DNA of 64,000 nt from Ignavibacteriales bacterium. Lineage in GTDB: Bacteria; Bacteroidota; Ignavibacteria; Ignavibacteriales; SURF-24. Shown here in pieces: positions 63,337 to 64,000 of the stretch (position 1 is the first letter of the stretch; every line of letters begins with the position of its first letter). The notes under the pieces are model-generated. The model was not told where the DNA came from and searched no databases. It was given only the letters and a program-made list of their open reading frames with translations. The stretch is taken from the NCBI GenBank assembly GCA_003599415.1, contig QZKB01000045.1, forward strand, positions 23,511-87,510, read 5' to 3'. Position numbers and translations under genes: made by a program.

Positions 63337-64000
63337 TTAATAACCAGCCGATGAGGGTCTTTTCATATTTTCCAAGCCGGTTTCGGTAATTTTTTGCCTG
63401 TATGTGAGAAAACGAATGTTATCGAATTTAGTTTTCGATACTGATTTCAGGGCTTCCAATTCGGCGCTTCTATGCTTACACATATCGGTCAACCCAAAAG
63501 TATTTAAATCAGTCATCGCACAAAGCTCCGGGTATTCCTTTCCAATATGGCAAACTAACAGTCCGGTGTCGGTTCCCTTTAAATTGCAGAGGATATTTTT
63601 TAATGAATCAGCCTTGTCCTCTGTTTTTACATCATATACATTCACCATATCTTCTTCTCCAAAATATCTTGATATACCCAAATCAAATTCACCAGCAAGT
63701 TTTTCAACTATCTCCCGGTACTCTATTTTGTCAACTGCTGTACCCATATGATAGTCTACATAATCAATCTTTAATCCAGACTGAATTGCTCTTTCAATTT
63801 GTGCGCGCAATTCTAATTCAATTTCTTCTAACTTTGGATTATTCTTATAAAATAAAGATCGTGAAGGAGTAAAATACCCGCAGCTATCTACAAGCGATGG
63901 AACTGCCTGTTTACCTAAAACAGGTCCCCACCTGAAGTTTTTCCATTCAGCATTTAATGTTAAATGAACGCCAACTGAAACCTCCGGATGTTTTTTTAAT
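63337..64000 (-). CDS. YdjC/ChbG-like polysaccharide deacetylase, partial at window end
   Basis: The minus-strand frame is open to base 64000, so the start lies beyond the window; a TTG at 63810 is internal. Visible motifs are VGVHLTLNAEWKNFRWGPV, the nearby DSCGYFTPS and the later DYVDYHMGT, matching YdjC-family (ChbG-like) carbohydrate deacetylases, which act on acetylated chito-oligosaccharides or related sugars. A C-terminal GLLVCHIGKEYPEL segment carries a further family His. It is transcribed in the same direction as the glycan locus, from which the control region separates it. Confidence 0.75.
   Translation of the reverse strand, partial: LKKHPEVSVGVHLTLNAEWKNFRWGPVLGKQAVPSLVDSCGYFTPSRSLFYKNNPKLEEIELELRAQIERAIQSGLKIDYVDYHMGTAVDKIEYREIVEKLAGEFDLGISRYFGEEDMVNVYDVKTEDKADSLKNILCNLKGTDTGLLVCHIGKEYPELCAMTDLNTFGLTDMCKHRSAELEALKSVSKTKFDNIRFLTYRQKITETGLENMKRPSSAGY

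Overview
This 64 kb window is AT-rich and probably comes from the Ignavibacteria/Ignavibacteriota lineage of the Bacteroidota-Chlorobiota group. Three things support this: secreted proteins with a type IX secretion (T9SS) tail containing the NYPNPFNP motif, a PorV-type outer-membrane protein, and a TonB receptor encoded without a SusD partner. No tRNA, rRNA, CRISPR array or complete transposon was seen. Assignments come from reading the sequence only; no database search was possible.

Layout. (1) 1-6.2 kb, housekeeping: the 3' part of a GAF sensor kinase whose phosphoacceptor His is replaced by Gln, miaA, a GT2-like glycosyltransferase, prfA, a small membrane protein and an AI-2E-family permease. 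(2) 6.3-10.3 kb: a GT4 glycosyltransferase, then two tandem paralogous beta-propeller lipoproteins, the second with a one-base frameshift. (3) 10.25-21.5 kb, minus strand: a nine-gene, mostly overlapping surface-glycan operon (three GT4 enzymes, one GT9, three methyltransferases, a Wzx-like flippase and a YfhO-like membrane protein). Its first gene appears to lack a normal start codon. (4) 21.6-27.1 kb: a polyprenyl-phosphate GT2, two small Cys-rich proteins, a BtuF-like lipoprotein, an SppA peptidase fused to an outer-membrane-barrel-like domain, and a 54-residue basic protein.

(5) 27.3-63.3 kb, minus strand: one long secreted-glycan-utilisation locus of 15 large genes plus one inserted small gene. 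Promoter-proximal genes encode a LamG T9SS protein, two lipoproteins, a TonB receptor, a T9SS protein and a PorV-like barrel. Then follow two HExxH T9SS proteins, a GH172-like (DUF2961) enzyme, a CotH-kinase T9SS protein, a GH127-like beta-L-arabinofuranosidase, two proteins sharing an unrecognised His/His/Glu domain, a TIM-barrel glycosidase fused to a catalytically dead FGE-like domain, a debranching-type six-hairpin enzyme and a GH63-like enzyme. A perfect 20-bp LacI-type palindrome lies just upstream of the first gene. GH127 plus GH172 suggests an arabinofuranose-containing glycan; this is inference. (6) 63.3-64 kb: a partial YdjC/ChbG-like deacetylase.

The main surprises are two different palindromic repeats inserted in frame at the same loop of two T9SS tails, a DUF559 endonuclease gene bracketed by G/C-run inverted repeats inside the glycan locus, the paired unrecognised domain family, the missing start codon at 21.4 kb, and the LacI-type operator.
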